The notes under the pieces are model-generated. The model was not told the DNA's origin. It worked only from the letters and a program-made list of their open reading frames with translations, and made no database searches. Both the position numbers and the translations under genes were made by a program. A stretch of 64,000 nt of DNA from Bidens hawaiensis. Lineage: Eukaryota > Streptophyta > Magnoliopsida > Asterales > Asteraceae. The stretch is taken from the NCBI GenBank assembly GCA_021521415.1, contig JAIQDT010005449.1, positions 62,001 through 126,000 on the forward strand, written 5' to 3'. Positions 45,773 through 58,740 of the stretch are shown here, piece after piece. Numbering within the stretch: position 1 is the stretch's first letter; the number at the start of each line of letters is the position of its first letter.

Positions 45773-48700
45773 CATTTTCTAGCCTAGGTGGTTTTCATTC
45801 TCATTTGATTTAAATCAACTAAATTGTCTTTTGTTTATTTTATTTGTTTTCTTAATTAGTTTAAATTTAAGTTTTCAGTAAAATCCCCCTTTAATAACAA
45901 TAATTAAAGAGTCGTGTTAGTTAGTCGAGTCTAATTTAGATTGTTTACGTAATTAAAAAAATGTCTCGTGGGTTCGATATCCAGACTTACTTAGCTTTAC
46001 TAGATTCGATCGGTTCACTTGCCGGTTAGTAGTTTAGACGAGTTTTAGAGAGTCTAGAGTATTACTTAGTGTCTAGAGTTGGTTAATTTAGTTAATAATT
46101 ATTACACTACTTTAAGCACATCATACTAAATGATTTTGTTTGTATGCAAGTTTTAAGGGTTTTGTCGTTTTGCACAAGCAAAACTTCAAAATATTTAAAA
46201 TATCCTAAAGAACTAAATAACAACCATGCTCGAGAATAAGTTCAAGCAGGGTTAAGGTTAAGTATGCTCGAAATCAAAATCACAAGCAAGGTAAAGCTTG
46301 CTCAGAAAATAAATGTCAAGCACACTCCACCTAACTTAAGTCAAGGAAAACAGACTAAGTGTAACATGAAGCTAGCATGCTCTGAGATACAACACTGCTC
46401 GAGAAGCAAATCACTAGCATAAATACCAAGCATGTTGCTCCAAGCAAGCTATCTTGTTCGTTAACAGTGAAATTGAAATAAAAATACAAAGCATGCTCAA
46501 ATCAATTAATTCATAAAGCTTGCAAGTATTCTTAAAAACTTTGCTCGAATAACAAATTCTATCATGCTTGAGCATGTAAACATATAAGTTTGCTTGAATA
46601 CATAATATCTTTACTAGAAATACTTAAATCATGCTTGATAACAAATATCTTGCTCGGCAAGAAAAACATGGAAAATTCTAACAGTTTTAGGCACAGAAAC
46701 ACATAAAAACATGATGAGATATTAAACACACAAATAACATAAAATTTGACACTTTGGTGATGAAGAGCTTATTTAATTTGGTGAAATGAGATCACTTTTC
46801 AGTTGTGAAACCGTTTTTGCTTGATATTTGGAAAGATCACAACTTGGGATCATATTAACTAAAAGTCAATCCCAACATATCATTTCAGCTTTATTATAAC
46901 ACCTAAGTCATGTTAATGATTGGCAAATTAGTTAGCCTGAGTTTCATTACTTTAGTAATATGTTTACTGTTCAATTATGCATAAGACTTATATGGACCCC
47001 ACTTACCAGATATATGAAGCCTCGGATCTCTTCTCAATGCGTATTTCGCCATCTCCAGTTCAACCCAACTTGATTTTAACCCCCTAATGTTTGGTGAAAA
47101 CTTTTTGATGACAAATCACAACAAAACAACTTGTAGATATATTTAGATTTTCTTACTTTAAGGTTGAACAATAGACTTACTTGCCACGTAGTTCGGCCTT
47201 ACATGCCTCTCATATGGAGTGTTTATGACTTATAATGATGCCCCACTTTGTGTTGTTCTAACTTTAACACTTTTAAGTTTGGATTTCATCAACATTTTAT
47301 TAAATTTAAAACTTTGAAGCATATTTGACTGTCATGAACTTTTAACTATTGCATTTTGGGTGACTAAACACTAACGTGCTTGTGTATGGCCAGATATCAA
47401 CCTTTCTGTCTATCATTTGGAGAGATTTAAATAGAAACATGCATAACCTTTAAAAATGTGTAACCACTTAAACTTAGCAGAATTTCTTGAATTTTATATC
47501 ACTTTAGCTTTTACACATCAAGGAAAGCAACCAAATAAATCAATGACATGCTTAATTTTCCATGTGCTCTGATCAGATAGTCAATCTTCTATCATTTCCC
47601 AATCATGTTGGATCAATTTATGATGTTTTATAAAAACACTTATTTCTGCACCTTTTATCATCTTTTTAATTGCTTAATTATCTAATAAAACAGATTTTTA
47701 TATATTTCGTACGTTGCGGGTTTTAAAGAGAAAAGGACCGGTTTTGGAAGACAAAAAAGACCTTTATGATAATTTTTTGAAGACTAAACTCAAGGCCCGA
47801 CCCAAGCCCATTAGGGGAAAGCCTTACATGCTTATTATTTATGAAATATCAAAAAATAAAAAACCCTAACCCCTCCCCTTGACAAGTCCGATCGGCAGCT
47901 GCATAAAAAAGGAGGAAAAACAAATTAACCAACCAAAGTTTGTTAATTTGTTTGGTCGGCCAGCAGGGAACAAGTCCAAGACTGAAGGCTGCTTCAAGGA
48001 GACAAGAAAACAAATATAATTTGTGGCTGGTCAACGTTGGTGAGCAGCAAAGAAATAAAAAAAACTAAACCAACTCCTCTCCAATTAATCTGATCGGCAG
48101 CATCAAAAGAAGAAGAAGAAAATTATTTTTCAAGCTTCTTGAGATCAAGGGAAGAAGAAGGAAGCCAAGGTGACTCGGGACATCAGCTCGGGACAATTCT
48201 CCATCATATAACTTAGCCCCAATCGATAGTATGACACTCATAAACTTTGATTTCTTGTTTATGTTCATAACTATCTTGATTTTGATCTTTAAAGTTAATT
48301 GTTTTGCAACTGAGTTGAGGATTGAATTGTGTATGATCATAAATGATTGTTGGATGATTTTGATTATGTTTTTGGTGATTATTATGATGTTTAATTTGAG
48401 TTATAGCTGATGTCCAAAAATTATGCTTGGCTAAACTTCTTAGTTCTACCTGGGTTTAATGATTATTGTTCGGTTTTGATGAGTTGAATGGATTGTTTGG
48501 TTAATATGACTTGAGTTGCTATTGAAAGTTTGGTTTAACGATGAATTAGGTTGTGTTTAGTGGCTGCCATATTTTTGATATTCTCTCATAATCTCGTGCT
48601 TTGATTAATTGAAGTGGTACTGATTGATAGTTGCATGTTCAAGTCTTTACTTTGTGTTTAGAGTTTGTTTGCAGTAGGTACCACCGTAGGGTTTTGTTAA

Positions 48701-49880
48701 GATTGTTAATTGATATAATTCATCGGGTAAACACCTTCTTAGAGATAGAGAGGTGATAAGAAGTAAATTCGTCTCATAGCCTTTGTTTGTTAGGATTAGG
48801 ATTGCGCGAAAGCTGGTTCGGTTCTTGTCGGGTTTGGGTTAGTGAATGATTGATTGGTCTAGATTGCGTTAAACCAAATTGTTCCTCTATACTTGGTTGT
48901 GTAGTATTCATTTCCATTAGGATAGTGTGTCGGTGAGTCCGAGAGGAGAGTCGACATTAGAACACCTTAGCATTCGTTTCCGGTTTGTTTATAAAATCAA
49001 TTAAGTGTAAGTTAGGGTTTGTTGGTAAGACCGAGAGGTGATCTAGCTTTCTTAAGCGGACCTTAGTTGTGTCATCTTTAGATACCGTTGTCGTGAGATC
49101 ATTCAATCCATTAGCTTGTTAGACCGTCAATTTGATTTTTACCTAGGTAGACGTTTTCTCCATTGTTAGTTAAGTCTCTAAATTAGGAAAGTTTTGTCTG
49201 TCAGTTCCGTCATCCAGTTAATTAATTTAGCTAAAGTAATTTAGGTCAAGTAGTTTAATTTGTTACAAAACCAATTAAAAAAATATTATTCTTAGGAAGG
49301 TCTTGTCTAGGGTTTAGTGATCATAGGCGTTCTCATGTGTCCTTGGAAAAAATATTTTTTCCAGTTAAGTCTCAGACTTCTTAGGTCTATACTAATTGTG
49401 ACCGGTACACTTGCCGGTTGTGTGTGGTGTTATTAGGAGTTTCCGTTTTAAATTTAAAGCTTAGTTGTTAGTCCTATAGAAAGAGCACTCATTAGACACA
49501 CATCAATTTCCATTTTAAAAATCATTTTTGCTTCTTCAAAGCGTTAACTGAATGAGTAGTATCATTTCTCATTTTACATTCACCAAAAGCCTTTAGCTCT
49601 CATCATAAACATGTGTTGACATAGTTTTCAAAAAACATTTTTGTTTGATTCTCATTAATAATCACATATAAACATACATAAATAAAAAGAAAATCTTTTT
49701 GTCCTTTTGTAAACTAACTCAAAGTAGAAACTTGAAAATCTTTTTTGAAATTTTAATCAGGTCATAGAAACGTATTTGCACATAGAATGTACACAAGAAA
49801 GGATAGATATATCATGAAATAAACAAGCACACATCCTCAATCAGACCTCATTAGAGTTCATTAGTCCTAAAGGCATTAAT
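45773..49880. other. Old repeat-derived DNA, no gene
   Basis: No credible frame. It contains GTGGGTTCGATATCCAGACTTAC near 45,969 and AAGACCGAGAGGTGATCTAGC near 49,027, which are reverse-complement relatives of the DNA at 6,850-6,900 and 9,510-9,530. It therefore belongs to the same old repeat family in opposite orientation. A motif-rich part lies at 46,190-46,690. The 3' LTR of Copia C should lie somewhere in the right part but could not be delimited. Confidence 0.45.
46190..46690. repeat. Cluster of AAGCATGCTCGA-like motifs
   Basis: About fifteen copies of (CAAG)CATGCTCGA, GCTTGCTC(G/A) or their reverse forms in 500 bases, spaced irregularly in AT-rich DNA. There is no coding frame. Confidence 0.7.
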
Positions 49881-50514
49881 AGAAAATTGATCTGGTTTTG
49901 TCTATTGGTATAGTGAATAAATCCGCAAGATTTTAATTGGTCTCAACCCTTTTTATTTCTATAATTTCCTTTTCATTACAATCTCTGATAAAATGTTGTC
50001 TGATTTCATTGTTCTTGGTTGTTGAGTGATACACATGATTATTAACTATAAACATAGATGTTGTATTATCAATAAAGATAGGATTGTGTAGGAAATTCAG
50101 ACCGTAATCCCGGATTTGATTTTGAATCCATAAGACCTATGCACAGTAAGCAGATGCAGCGATATACTCACCTTCTGTAGTTTAATTGATACAATGGTCT
50201 GCTTCTTGCATTGCCAGGATACTAGTTTATTTCCTAGAAGTTGACAACCTCCGGTAGTAGATTTCCTACTGAAATTGCACCCATGAAATTGCACCCATGA
50301 TAATCACATCAGTGAATGCAAAAAGATCAAAAGAGTTGTTCTCTGGATACCAAATCCCCAAGGCTGGCTTTCCCTTTAAATATCTAAATATTCTCTTGAC
50401 TTCCAACATGTGAGAGACTTTAGGATTGGCTTGAAATCTTGCGCGCGAGCGCTCACACACACAAACACAAACAACAAACATGATGCCAGGTTTGGATACT
50501 GCCAGATACATCAA
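49881..50514 (-). pseudogene. Copia C RNase H
   Basis: Minus frames show MYLAVSKPGIMFVVCVC, SHMLEVKRIFRYLKGKPALG, FDLFAFTD, NFSRKSTTGGCQLLGNKLVS and WQCKKQTIVS, followed by a frame change to residues near the AAxACCAQ-type and HVYHSTTKNNEIRQHFIRD blocks down to about 49,890. The catalytic DSDxxG segment is disturbed by a local duplication of GAAATTGCACCCAT near 50,272-50,299. A (CA)n/(CG)n run at 50,442-50,475 has expanded a Cys-Val stretch. Confidence 0.82.
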
Positions 50515-51300
50515 AGATGCAATTTTATCTCTACATTCATGTTGATCAACTGACTCCCCTTTTTAATCAGCAATCATCTTTTCATGTGTTTCCATTGATG
50601 TAGAAATAGTCTTCACATCTTCATATTTGAACTTGGTAAGAATTTCCTTCACATAGTTGACTGTAATCCAAGAAAGAACTTCATTTCTCCAATATAACTC
50701 ATACTATACTTTGACTTCATTACATTTTCAAATTCCTTACACATTCTATCATTAGTTGAACCAAAAATGATATCATCCACGTAAACTTGAAGAATTGCAG
50801 ATCTTTACCCTTCCTTTTGCAAAACAAGGTCTTGTCATTGGCTCCTCTATAGAAACCATTTTCAAGTAGATGGTTTGACAACTCATCATACCATGCCCTT
50901 GGAGCTTGAGGTAATCCATAGATAGCTTTGCTTAGCTTATGAACTTTCTCTGGATAATCATGATCCTCAAAGCTTGGAGGTTGAGTGACATACACCTCCT
51001 TGTCTATTTTACCATTCAGAAATGCAGATTTGACATCCAACCGATACACCTTTATGTTTCTTGAAGAAACATATGGCAGATAACCTAATCGTTTAAAGTC
51101 TTATCACATGTGCAAATACTTCTTCAACATCTATTCCTTCTTGTAAGCATCCCAAAGCAACAAGTCTTGTTTTATTCTTAATCATAATGCCTCTTTAATA
51201 CCTTTTGTTTCTTAAAACCCATTTTGTGCCAATAGCATTTTTGTCTCTTGGTCTATCTACTAGTTCCCAAACATGCAGTTATCTGAATTGTGAAAGTTCT
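50515..51300 (-). pseudogene. Copia C reverse transcriptase
   Basis: The minus strand carries YRLDVKSAFLNGKIDKEVYV, LSKAIYGLPQAPRAWYDEL and, after a frame change near 50,800, LQVYVDDIIFGSTNDRMC with an intact YVDD catalytic pair. The part toward the N-terminus is degraded with several stops. Confidence 0.88.
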
Positions 51301-52480
51301 TCATGCATTACTTCTACCCAACTGTTATCTTTGAGAGCCTGCTCAACATTTTTAGGCTCAATTTAGGATAGAAAGCACGAAAACAAACATATATGCTCAA
51401 TTTTTATGCTCAATTTTGATAAAAGATTCAATAACAACAAGAGTAACATATGGATTTTTTTGAACATGAACTTAATTGATAATTTTAGGATTTGCCTCAG
51501 AGTTATCATTTGGCAGCTCGTCATAAAGTTCATTGATAAACTTAAATTCCAAATTAGCAACTTTGGACCGTATTTTATCCAAATTCAATTTGATTTCTTG
51601 AGTTGCTTCTCGAAATGTTGTTTGATAAGCACTTGGGTTAATATCTTGTAGATATAACTTGAAAGATTTGATGAGGTTATCAAGGCTAAACAACCAGCTT
51701 GGGCCGTCAACATTTTTGATTTGATCTTCAATGAAGACAATGTCATATATTTCAATCACACTCAAATAATCTTTCACATAAGCTCTGTGAGATTTGGAGT
51801 GCGAAGAATATTCAACAAATAAGTATTCATGATACTTAGCTTGGAACTTGTTCAAATAGTCCTTAGTGTTCAGAAGTGAACATTTGCAGCCAAATGGCTT
51901 TGAGAACTTCATATAGGGTTTCCTTTTGAACGGAATCTCATAGGGAGTTTTATTATGATGCTTATTGAGAAGTACCCTATTTTGAAGATAACAAGCTATG
52001 TTGATAGCTTCAGCCTAGAAAAATAGAGGTAGGTTAGCATCAACAATCATGGTTCTTGCTGCTTCAATTAAAGTTTTGTTTCTTCTTTCAGCAACACCAT
52101 TTTGTTGTGGAGTTCTAGGAGCACTAAATTGTTTTAAAATGCCCTTTTCATTGCAGAATTCAAACATAACTCCACTCTTGAACTCAATACCATTGTCACT
52201 TCTCATAACCTTGACTCTCTTCTCTAGTTTATTTTCAATCTTAATAACACAACTTTTGATCAGCTCAATAGTTTCATATTTACTAGTAAAAAATTATACC
52301 CATCTGAATCTTGAAAAATCGTCAATACTCACACGATAGTAGAGCTTATTTCCAATACTTGGCACACTCACATGACCAAATAGATCCATATGAAGCATCT
52401 CAAGCACTTGATCAATAGAATTTACGAGCTTGGTCTTGTGCGTTGATTTGTGTTGTTTCCCTTTCAAGCATGAGGTACAT
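51301..52480 (-). pseudogene. Copia C integrase core and C-terminal linker
   Basis: RSDNGIEFKSGVMFEFCNE and TPQQNGVAERRNKTLIEAA at 52,015-52,206 hold the second Asp and the Glu of the DDE triad. A stop separates them from the KPFGCKCSLLNTKDYLNKF continuation at 51,472-51,912. The first Asp block (near 52,300) is in another frame. Confidence 0.85.
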
Positions 52481-53002
52481 TTGTCTTCAATTTGGAAGGT
52501 AACCCAATCACATGTTCACCCTTAACTAGTTTTTTCATTTTCTTGAAATTTACATGACACAAATTTCTATGCCTAAGTCTTGATTCATTCTCTGTTGCCT
52601 TGAAAACAAAACATGCACCACCCATTTAAACAACATCTTTCATTCTTAACTCATAGAAATTGCCATTTCTTGGTGCCATCATCATAATCATTCCAGGAGG
52701 TATGACAAAATTTGGTTCTAGATAAACCAGTGATTATCATCAAATCCCACTTTACATCCTTTATCATAAAGTTGAGAAATACTCAACAAGTTGTACTCAA
52801 GACCTGCAACATAGTATACATTTTCAAATAATACATTGCCATTTGTGAGAATTCCTTTACCCACAACCTTTTCACCATTCTCGTCACTACGAAATGCCAC
52901 AGAACCCTCATATTTCTCTTCATAATTTTCTAGTGACCTTTTGTCACAAGTTATGTTCCTAAAACAACCACTATCCATGTACCACAAATCTTTAACATCC
53001 AT
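52481..53002 (-). pseudogene. Copia C protease and pre-integrase domain
   Basis: DLWYMDSGCFRNITCDKRSL at 52,930-53,000 contains the protease D-S-G; the domain ends at LEYNLLSISQLYDKGCKVGF. The zinc-binding pre-integrase motif (CLKGKQHKS-like, about 52,440-52,480, and LRHRNLCHVNF-like, about 52,540-52,575) follows in broken frames. Confidence 0.85.
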
Positions 53003-53618
53003 GGATTGTTCATGTACAAAAAGAGAAAAAGATTAGTGTATGAGAAAACCACAAGCCAGTGAGGCTTGTTTCCTCTCCAAAGCAAGAATAAATGAATCCT
53101 CTGGATTCACTTCTTTAAATTCATGATCTTCAATCTCCAGCCTTTTTACAAAATGTAAAGCAAATTCAGGCTTGCTTTCACCATTAATAATGTAATCCAT
53201 CTTCTCTTCAAAGAGTTTCTTTCTAACCCAACTGAATCCTTTAAGATCTATGCTATAACTCATCAGAAAGTTATCACTGTTTGAAGTTTTTGGTTTGATA
53301 GTCTTAATAACTTTATCACTTTTTTCAGTAACGTTTTTCTTTGAAACCTTCTTTACTTTCTTTGGTTTCACCAGTTTTTACTTTTTTTTCCTTTTACCTT
53401 TTCAACATATTTCAACTTTTCTTTCTTTGAGGCAAGAGTAACACACTTCTTCATACTTTTATCTTTATCTTTCTTAGTTAATTATTTGCCCTTAATAAGA
53501 TAAGCGTTATACTTCTTCTTACAAAGCCCAAAGTCCTAACCAGACTTCTTTAAATATGGCAAATCAAGTGATTTGGAATCATTTGTATACCGACAGGAAT
53601 TTGTGTGATGTCCATAAA
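53003..53618 (-). pseudogene. Copia C gag, 3' part up to the Gypsy B insertion
   Basis: Lys-rich frame (KPKKVKKVSKKNVTEKSDK) and, at the edge of the insertion, YGHHTNSCRYTNDSKSL, the second half of a CCHC knuckle. The first half is on the other side of Gypsy B. Confidence 0.82.
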
Positions 53619-56028
53619 TGTCACACCCTGACCAAAGGCGGACCATGCCGGGGTGCAACGTGATTGGACAAATACACAAGACACTATTTAAAGTGTCAAT
53701 ATTTAACAACTCATTTAATTTCACAAAAATCATAACGTCATATAACATACTTGTTCATACAATAATCATCACAAACTATAGCAAATAAATATATTGTTCA
53801 TTTTGCTAATATCCTAAAGGTCTTTGATAGCGCTTTTCTCTAAGTCTCGAGTCAACCAAAAGTCAAACCTATAACATTGCATAAAATAAAGTTTATCAAC
53901 ACAAAGGTTAGTGAGCAATTCATAGTTTTGAACAAATATGTATATAATAGGAAATTCCACAACTTGTATACGAAACAATAAATAATAGCAATAATTTGGG
54001 TAATGAAACCGTTAATAAGAATACATTAACGACACCTTGCTATAAGGGATTGCCAAATAGACTAGGATTTATGAGAAACCGTTAATAAGAATACATTAAC
54101 GACACCTTTCTATAAGGGGTTGCCAAATAGACTAGAATTTATAGATCAACCAATGAAAAGTGGTAAACACATTAACAATTAGGCATGTAAGCATAGAACA
54201 CCAAATCGAGCATTTATTTAAGTATAATATACAATAAAGTTTGTGGTTTACGACTCAAGTATAAAGCATTTAGTTTGAATAAGATATGCATTATCACTCC
54301 CAAAACGAAAGATGGAAAACGGGGTATGAAAGTACTCACATTTAAGTAATAAACTTGAAAGATGGATGATTTGAGTTTAACCGGTATGATGGGTTTAACG
54401 AACGAAGCCTAAAATAAAAGAAGTCTTGTATTAGGAAAGTTGTCTTGGAAGTCTTTAGGATAAAATAAATGTTAAGTAATGTAAATAAATAAAGGTTAAG
54501 GTTTAAAATGTAAATATTTAAGAAAATGTAATGCTAGTCCTTTAAAAAATGCAAGTTTGCTCGAAAACGGGTTAAAGTATCTAACCTTAATATTTAATCA
54601 ACCTATGTTAAGTAATAAGTTGGGTAAAAATGCAAGAATGCAAGTCCCTTTATAATAAAGATACTAAAACGGGTTTTAACGAGTGTTCGTGTTGTTGGTT
54701 CGAGTCTTGATAATTAGCAAACACAAAGTCAACTTTCCAAAATAGTAAATGTTACGAGTGTTCGGTTTTGTCAGCCAAAAAGCAGTTTATAAAGTATTTT
54801 AAAGAAATATACAAGTCTTGATAGCAAAAAACACACTTACGTGTCTTAAGCGAGTAAAATTTGGTTTAGTTCGGTTTCGTTCGGTTTCCATCTCACATAT
54901 AGTTCATAGATGGTTTCCACATGCCCAAATATCAAAGATCTTGTATAATAACTTATAAATGATGAAACTTAAGTTTTACAACCAAAAAGTTAACAATAAA
55001 GTCTTTACACGAAAGTTCGGTTTTCGGTTCAGATCTAGTTTCGGTTAAGACCGAGGTTAGAATCTACAAACCCATAACCATAGAACTTATAATAATGATT
55101 TTAGAAACATAAATCTAACATAAAGCATGTTTAAACAATTATTTAACAAAACTGAAACAAAGTTCTGTTTAAGGTTTAGAGCTATTTACGGTTAAACCGA
55201 GGCTAGACTCTTCAAAACCCGTATCCATGGAACTTATGAAAATGATGAACAGACTAAAATGGGCAGAAGTTATACATGTTTAGTATGTATAAACAAGTTA
55301 TATAGTAATATATATATATATATATCAAGGACACGAAGTCCTCCATGTAGCATTGCCTTACAAGGCCCGAAACGTAACCAACCGAGGCCGGATAAGTAAC
55401 CACCAAAGGTAACAAGGGGTGTATATTATATATATGTTGTGCCATATGCTTCAAGTATTAATTTGGACTAAGTAAACTAATTAAAATTGAAAAACTAACT
55501 CAGTTTGACTTTGAAAGTCAGACTTGACATAAACATGAAAATAACCTTGAATGATCTTTGAATTTGATTAGGAAAGAGGTTATGAGAAGGGATTATGTTG
55601 GAGAGGGCCTTGTATTTATAGGATGAGCTTAGAGGGGTTAAACAAGTGATTTATTGGTTAAAAACTGGATTTTTGGATAATAAAACCAACAAGGGAACAC
55701 AAACATGCAGACCTGGTCTGCTGACCATCGCGATACGCGACCCAGGGTGGCTCCCACCATCGCGTGGCACGATGGGGTGGTTGCTGGTGATATTTAGCAA
55801 GTTTCAAAAATGACAGTTTGGCCCCCGAAGTTCGTTTTAAGTGATTTTAACGCGTTTTAAGGACCGAAAAGGATGTTTTCAACACCCAACAAGTGTAGAA
55901 CAATATTGTAACATAAAATCCAATATTTTTATTATATCATAAGTTTCGGTTTACAAAATTGGTCGGTTTACACAATAAATGGATACAAATACGAATACAA
56001 ACGAAACCCAAATTTGACGAATGTCACA
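53619..56028 (-). repeat. 3' LTR of Gypsy B (left)
   Basis: 2,410 bp. It includes a duplicated 70-bp unit (GAAACCGTTAATAAG..., from 54,005 and 54,075), present also in the other LTR, and only a short (TA)n run near 55,308-55,325. It lacks two segments of about 55-65 bp that the right LTR has (near 62,085-62,140 and 62,160-62,222). Confidence 0.93.
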
Positions 56029-56039
56029 GTATCCCATAA
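56029..56039 (-). other. Weak polypurine tract of Gypsy B
   Basis: The minus strand reads TTATGGGATAC before the LTR, preceded by GGGACGAAATTTCC. The G-run typical of this site has been reduced. Confidence 0.6.
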
Positions 56040-56049
56040 TTTAGGAAAT

Positions 56050-56790
56050 TTCGTCCCTAAATTAAGACGAAGATGATGATGCAAACAAGTGTGGATACTT
56101 CCCTTTCATTGTGCCTTCTTGTTCCCAAGTGAATTCCGCGCCACGCCGTGATTCCCAATGGACTTTGACTAACCGAATACGACTAAGCTTGGTTTCCTCT
56201 CGTTGCGATTCATGATCTCAACGGGTCGTTCAACCATAATCATCGACTCATCGACATGCATTTCGTCGAGGGGTATATGGAGATTTCCTTCGGCAAAACA
56301 CTTTTTTAGATTCGAAACATGAAACTTCGGATGAACACCGTCAAGTTCTTGCGGTAGTTTGAGTCAATAAGCTACCTTCCTAACACGTTCAAGAATTTTG
56401 AAAGGACCAACGAAACGAGGAGCAAGGTTACCCTTCTTTCCGAAATGGACTACCCCCTTCCAAGGAGATACTTTTAGAAGGACAAGATCACCAACATTAA
56501 ATTCGATTGGTTCTCGCCGTTTGTAGGCGTAACGCTTATCCACACCCGAAGGTAGCACAAAGATCGAAATACATCTTATCCGCACCGGGATGAACGGAAT
56601 CCCACGAATTGTGAGCTTCGTTGAGTATACAAGTACGAAGATTATAGCAATTTGGAACCCACGATCGATTGAGAAAGTACAAAAGGCCATCGGGTTTGGT
56701 TTCGAGTTGAAGTTAGGCTCCACATGACATTTCGTCGAACATGTTACCTTCTTCAACGGAGGTACGCTGAGCTTGAAAGATACTAATGTG
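56050..56790 (-). pseudogene. Gypsy B integrase ends and chromodomain-like tail, catalytic core deleted
   Basis: After RNase H the minus strand has LRTCILNEAHNSWDSVHPGA (about 56,590-56,650), the N-terminal His-His part of the zinc site. It then runs straight into the C-terminal EFNVGDLVLLKVSPWKGVVH and RFVGPFKILERV (56,390-56,510). The second half of the zinc site and the whole DDE core are missing. Then follow HIPLDEMHVDESMIMVERP-like and VVRV-RNSLGNKKAQ-like residues of the chromodomain-like tail in shifted frames. This integrase is dead. Confidence 0.85.
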
Positions 56791-57406
56791 AAGATCGGTT
56801 TGAGCAACAACGCTTAAAAGAAGAACGGATTTAACATTAACATTTCGACTTAGGGCGTCGGCGACAACATTCCCTTTACCGGGATGGTAGCGAATTTCAC
56901 AATCATAATCACTAGATTTTGTAGCGTAAAGGTAATGTCTCCAGATTTTGAGAGTGAAAACGATGGCACCAAGTTCGAGATCATGAGTCGTATAATTCTT
57001 CACGTTGACCTTTAGTTGCCTTGATGCGTAAGCGATGACTTGACCTCGTTGCATGAGAACACAACCAAGACCTTGATGAGAAGCATCGCAAAATACAACA
57101 AAATCGTCGTTTCCATCGGGAAGGGTTAGAATGGGAGCATTGCAAAGAATGTCAGGCTTCCTCTTGTTTTGAACCCCAATCAAATGGTTTTCCTTTATGA
57201 GTGAGGGAGGTAAGCAGCAAAGAGATCTTGGAAAAATTTCGAATGAAACGCCGATAATATTCGGCCAAACCGAGGAAGGATCGAATTTCCGTGGGAGTCG
57301 TTGGAGTTTTCCAATCCTTAACGGCCTTAATTTTAGCGGGATCAACATGAATACCTTTGTCGTTTATGATACGTCCAAAAAATTGAACTTCCTCGAGCCA
57401 AAATTC
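56791..57406 (-). pseudogene. Gypsy B RNase H with internal deletion
   Basis: [20 protein letters not shown] and [20 protein letters not shown] are normal (first Asp and Glu). Then the sequence jumps from YATKSS to [20 protein letters not shown], omitting about 35 residues that include the FTDHKSLQ block with the third acid. The RNase H is therefore inactive although the frame stays open. Confidence 0.88.
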
Positions 57407-58168
57407 TCATTTGGAGAATTTGGCGTAGAGTCGTTCGTTTATAAGGATCTCGAGAATGGAATGCAAATAATGCTCATGTTCAGCTTTGGTCTTGGAAAAG
57501 ATGAGAATGTCATCAATAAAGACAATAACGAATTTATCAAGGAATGGTTTGCAAACGCGGTTCATGAGATCCATAAATACCGCGGGTGCGTTGGTTAACC
57601 CGAAGGGCATGACCAAAAATTTGAAATGTCCATATCGAGTACGTAAAGCGGTTTTTGGAATGTTTTCTTCGTGAACACGCAACTGATGGTAACCCAATCG
57701 AAGATCGATTTTTGAGAAGCAAGTTGCGCCTTGAAGTTGGTCAAAAAGATCGTCGATTCGTGGCAAAGTATAACGATTATTAATAGTGAGTTTGTTAAGT
57801 TCTCGATAATCGATGCTCAGGCAAAACGAACCATCCTTCTTTTTGATGAAGAGAACGGGAGCGCCCCAAGGAGAAGCGTTTGGACGAATGAAACCTTTAT
57901 ATGAAAGTTCTTCGAGTTGGTTCGATAATTCTTGCATTTCCAACGGGGCTAAACGATAAAGAGCCTTGGCCACGGGCATTGTGCCGGGCACAAGATCGAT
58001 TCGAAATTCAACCAGATGAACGGGAGGAAGACCGGTGACATCATCGGGAAAAACGTCGAGGAAATCGCGAACAATTGAAATATCTTGGATTTTCTTTTCC
58101 TTTTTGTCACTGCGAGAGCTAGAAACGGAACATACTTTTGGCGTAAGTATTTTTGCGTTTGGGAGCAC
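57407..58168 (-). pseudogene. Gypsy B reverse transcriptase, open over 253 codons
   Basis: This is the best-preserved coding block of the window. It has [76 protein letters not shown] (first catalytic Asp), [14 protein letters not shown] and [19 protein letters not shown] (catalytic pair). No stop occurs from about 58,168 to 57,407. The active site looks complete; the [12 protein letters not shown] block has R where S is usual. The flanking domains are defective, so the polyprotein as a whole is not. Confidence 0.92.
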
Positions 58169-58189
58169 GACATGAGATTAAGCCTTCTT

Positions 58190-58740
58190 GAAGTTATTTG
58201 GCGAAGACTTTAAGAATTTTACCTTTGACGAGCGGAATTCGAATGAATTTATCGAAACAAACAACTTCGGCACGGTGCAAAGATAATCAATCCATGCCTA
58301 CTATGACATCGAAACTTCCCATTTGCATTGGAATGAGATCGATGGAGAATTTATGATGAGCAAGGATGAGAATACAATTGTGAACGACGGAATTGATGGT
58401 AATGGAATTGCCATTAGTGACTTCAACAGAAAACGGTCAGGAAAGCTTGGTTCTAGGCACGACAATTATTTACTCAAATTTCAAAAAAATAAAACTTCTA
58501 TCGGCACCAATATCAAATAAAATAGAAGCCAAATGATGGTTCACCAAAAACATAACATTCACAACATCGCTTGCCACTTGAGCTTGATTTGCATTCATCA
58601 TGAAAGCTCGCCCTTGATTTCCATGGTTTCCTTGAGGTACTTGAGGGGGAGGAGGTGGTGGTGCTTGAATTGCTTGCACGGGTTGGATGGCTTGCATGGG
58701 TTGGATGAGTGGTGCATTGAGTTGGGGAAGTTGGGGTTAG
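58190..58740 (-). pseudogene. Gypsy B protease with altered active site
   Basis: LASILFDIGADRSFIFLKFE at about 58,470-58,530 is the aspartic protease site, with D-I-G in place of D-T-G. After it the frame is broken. Upstream a Pro/Gln-rich linker (PMQAIQPVQAIQAPPPPPPQ) joins it to gag. The Thr-to-Ile change would be expected to inactivate the enzyme. Confidence 0.85.

Noticed and set aside
57197..57674. A 133-codon + strand frame
   Set aside because: Antisense to the Gypsy B reverse transcriptase and RNase H; no start context or homology of its own.
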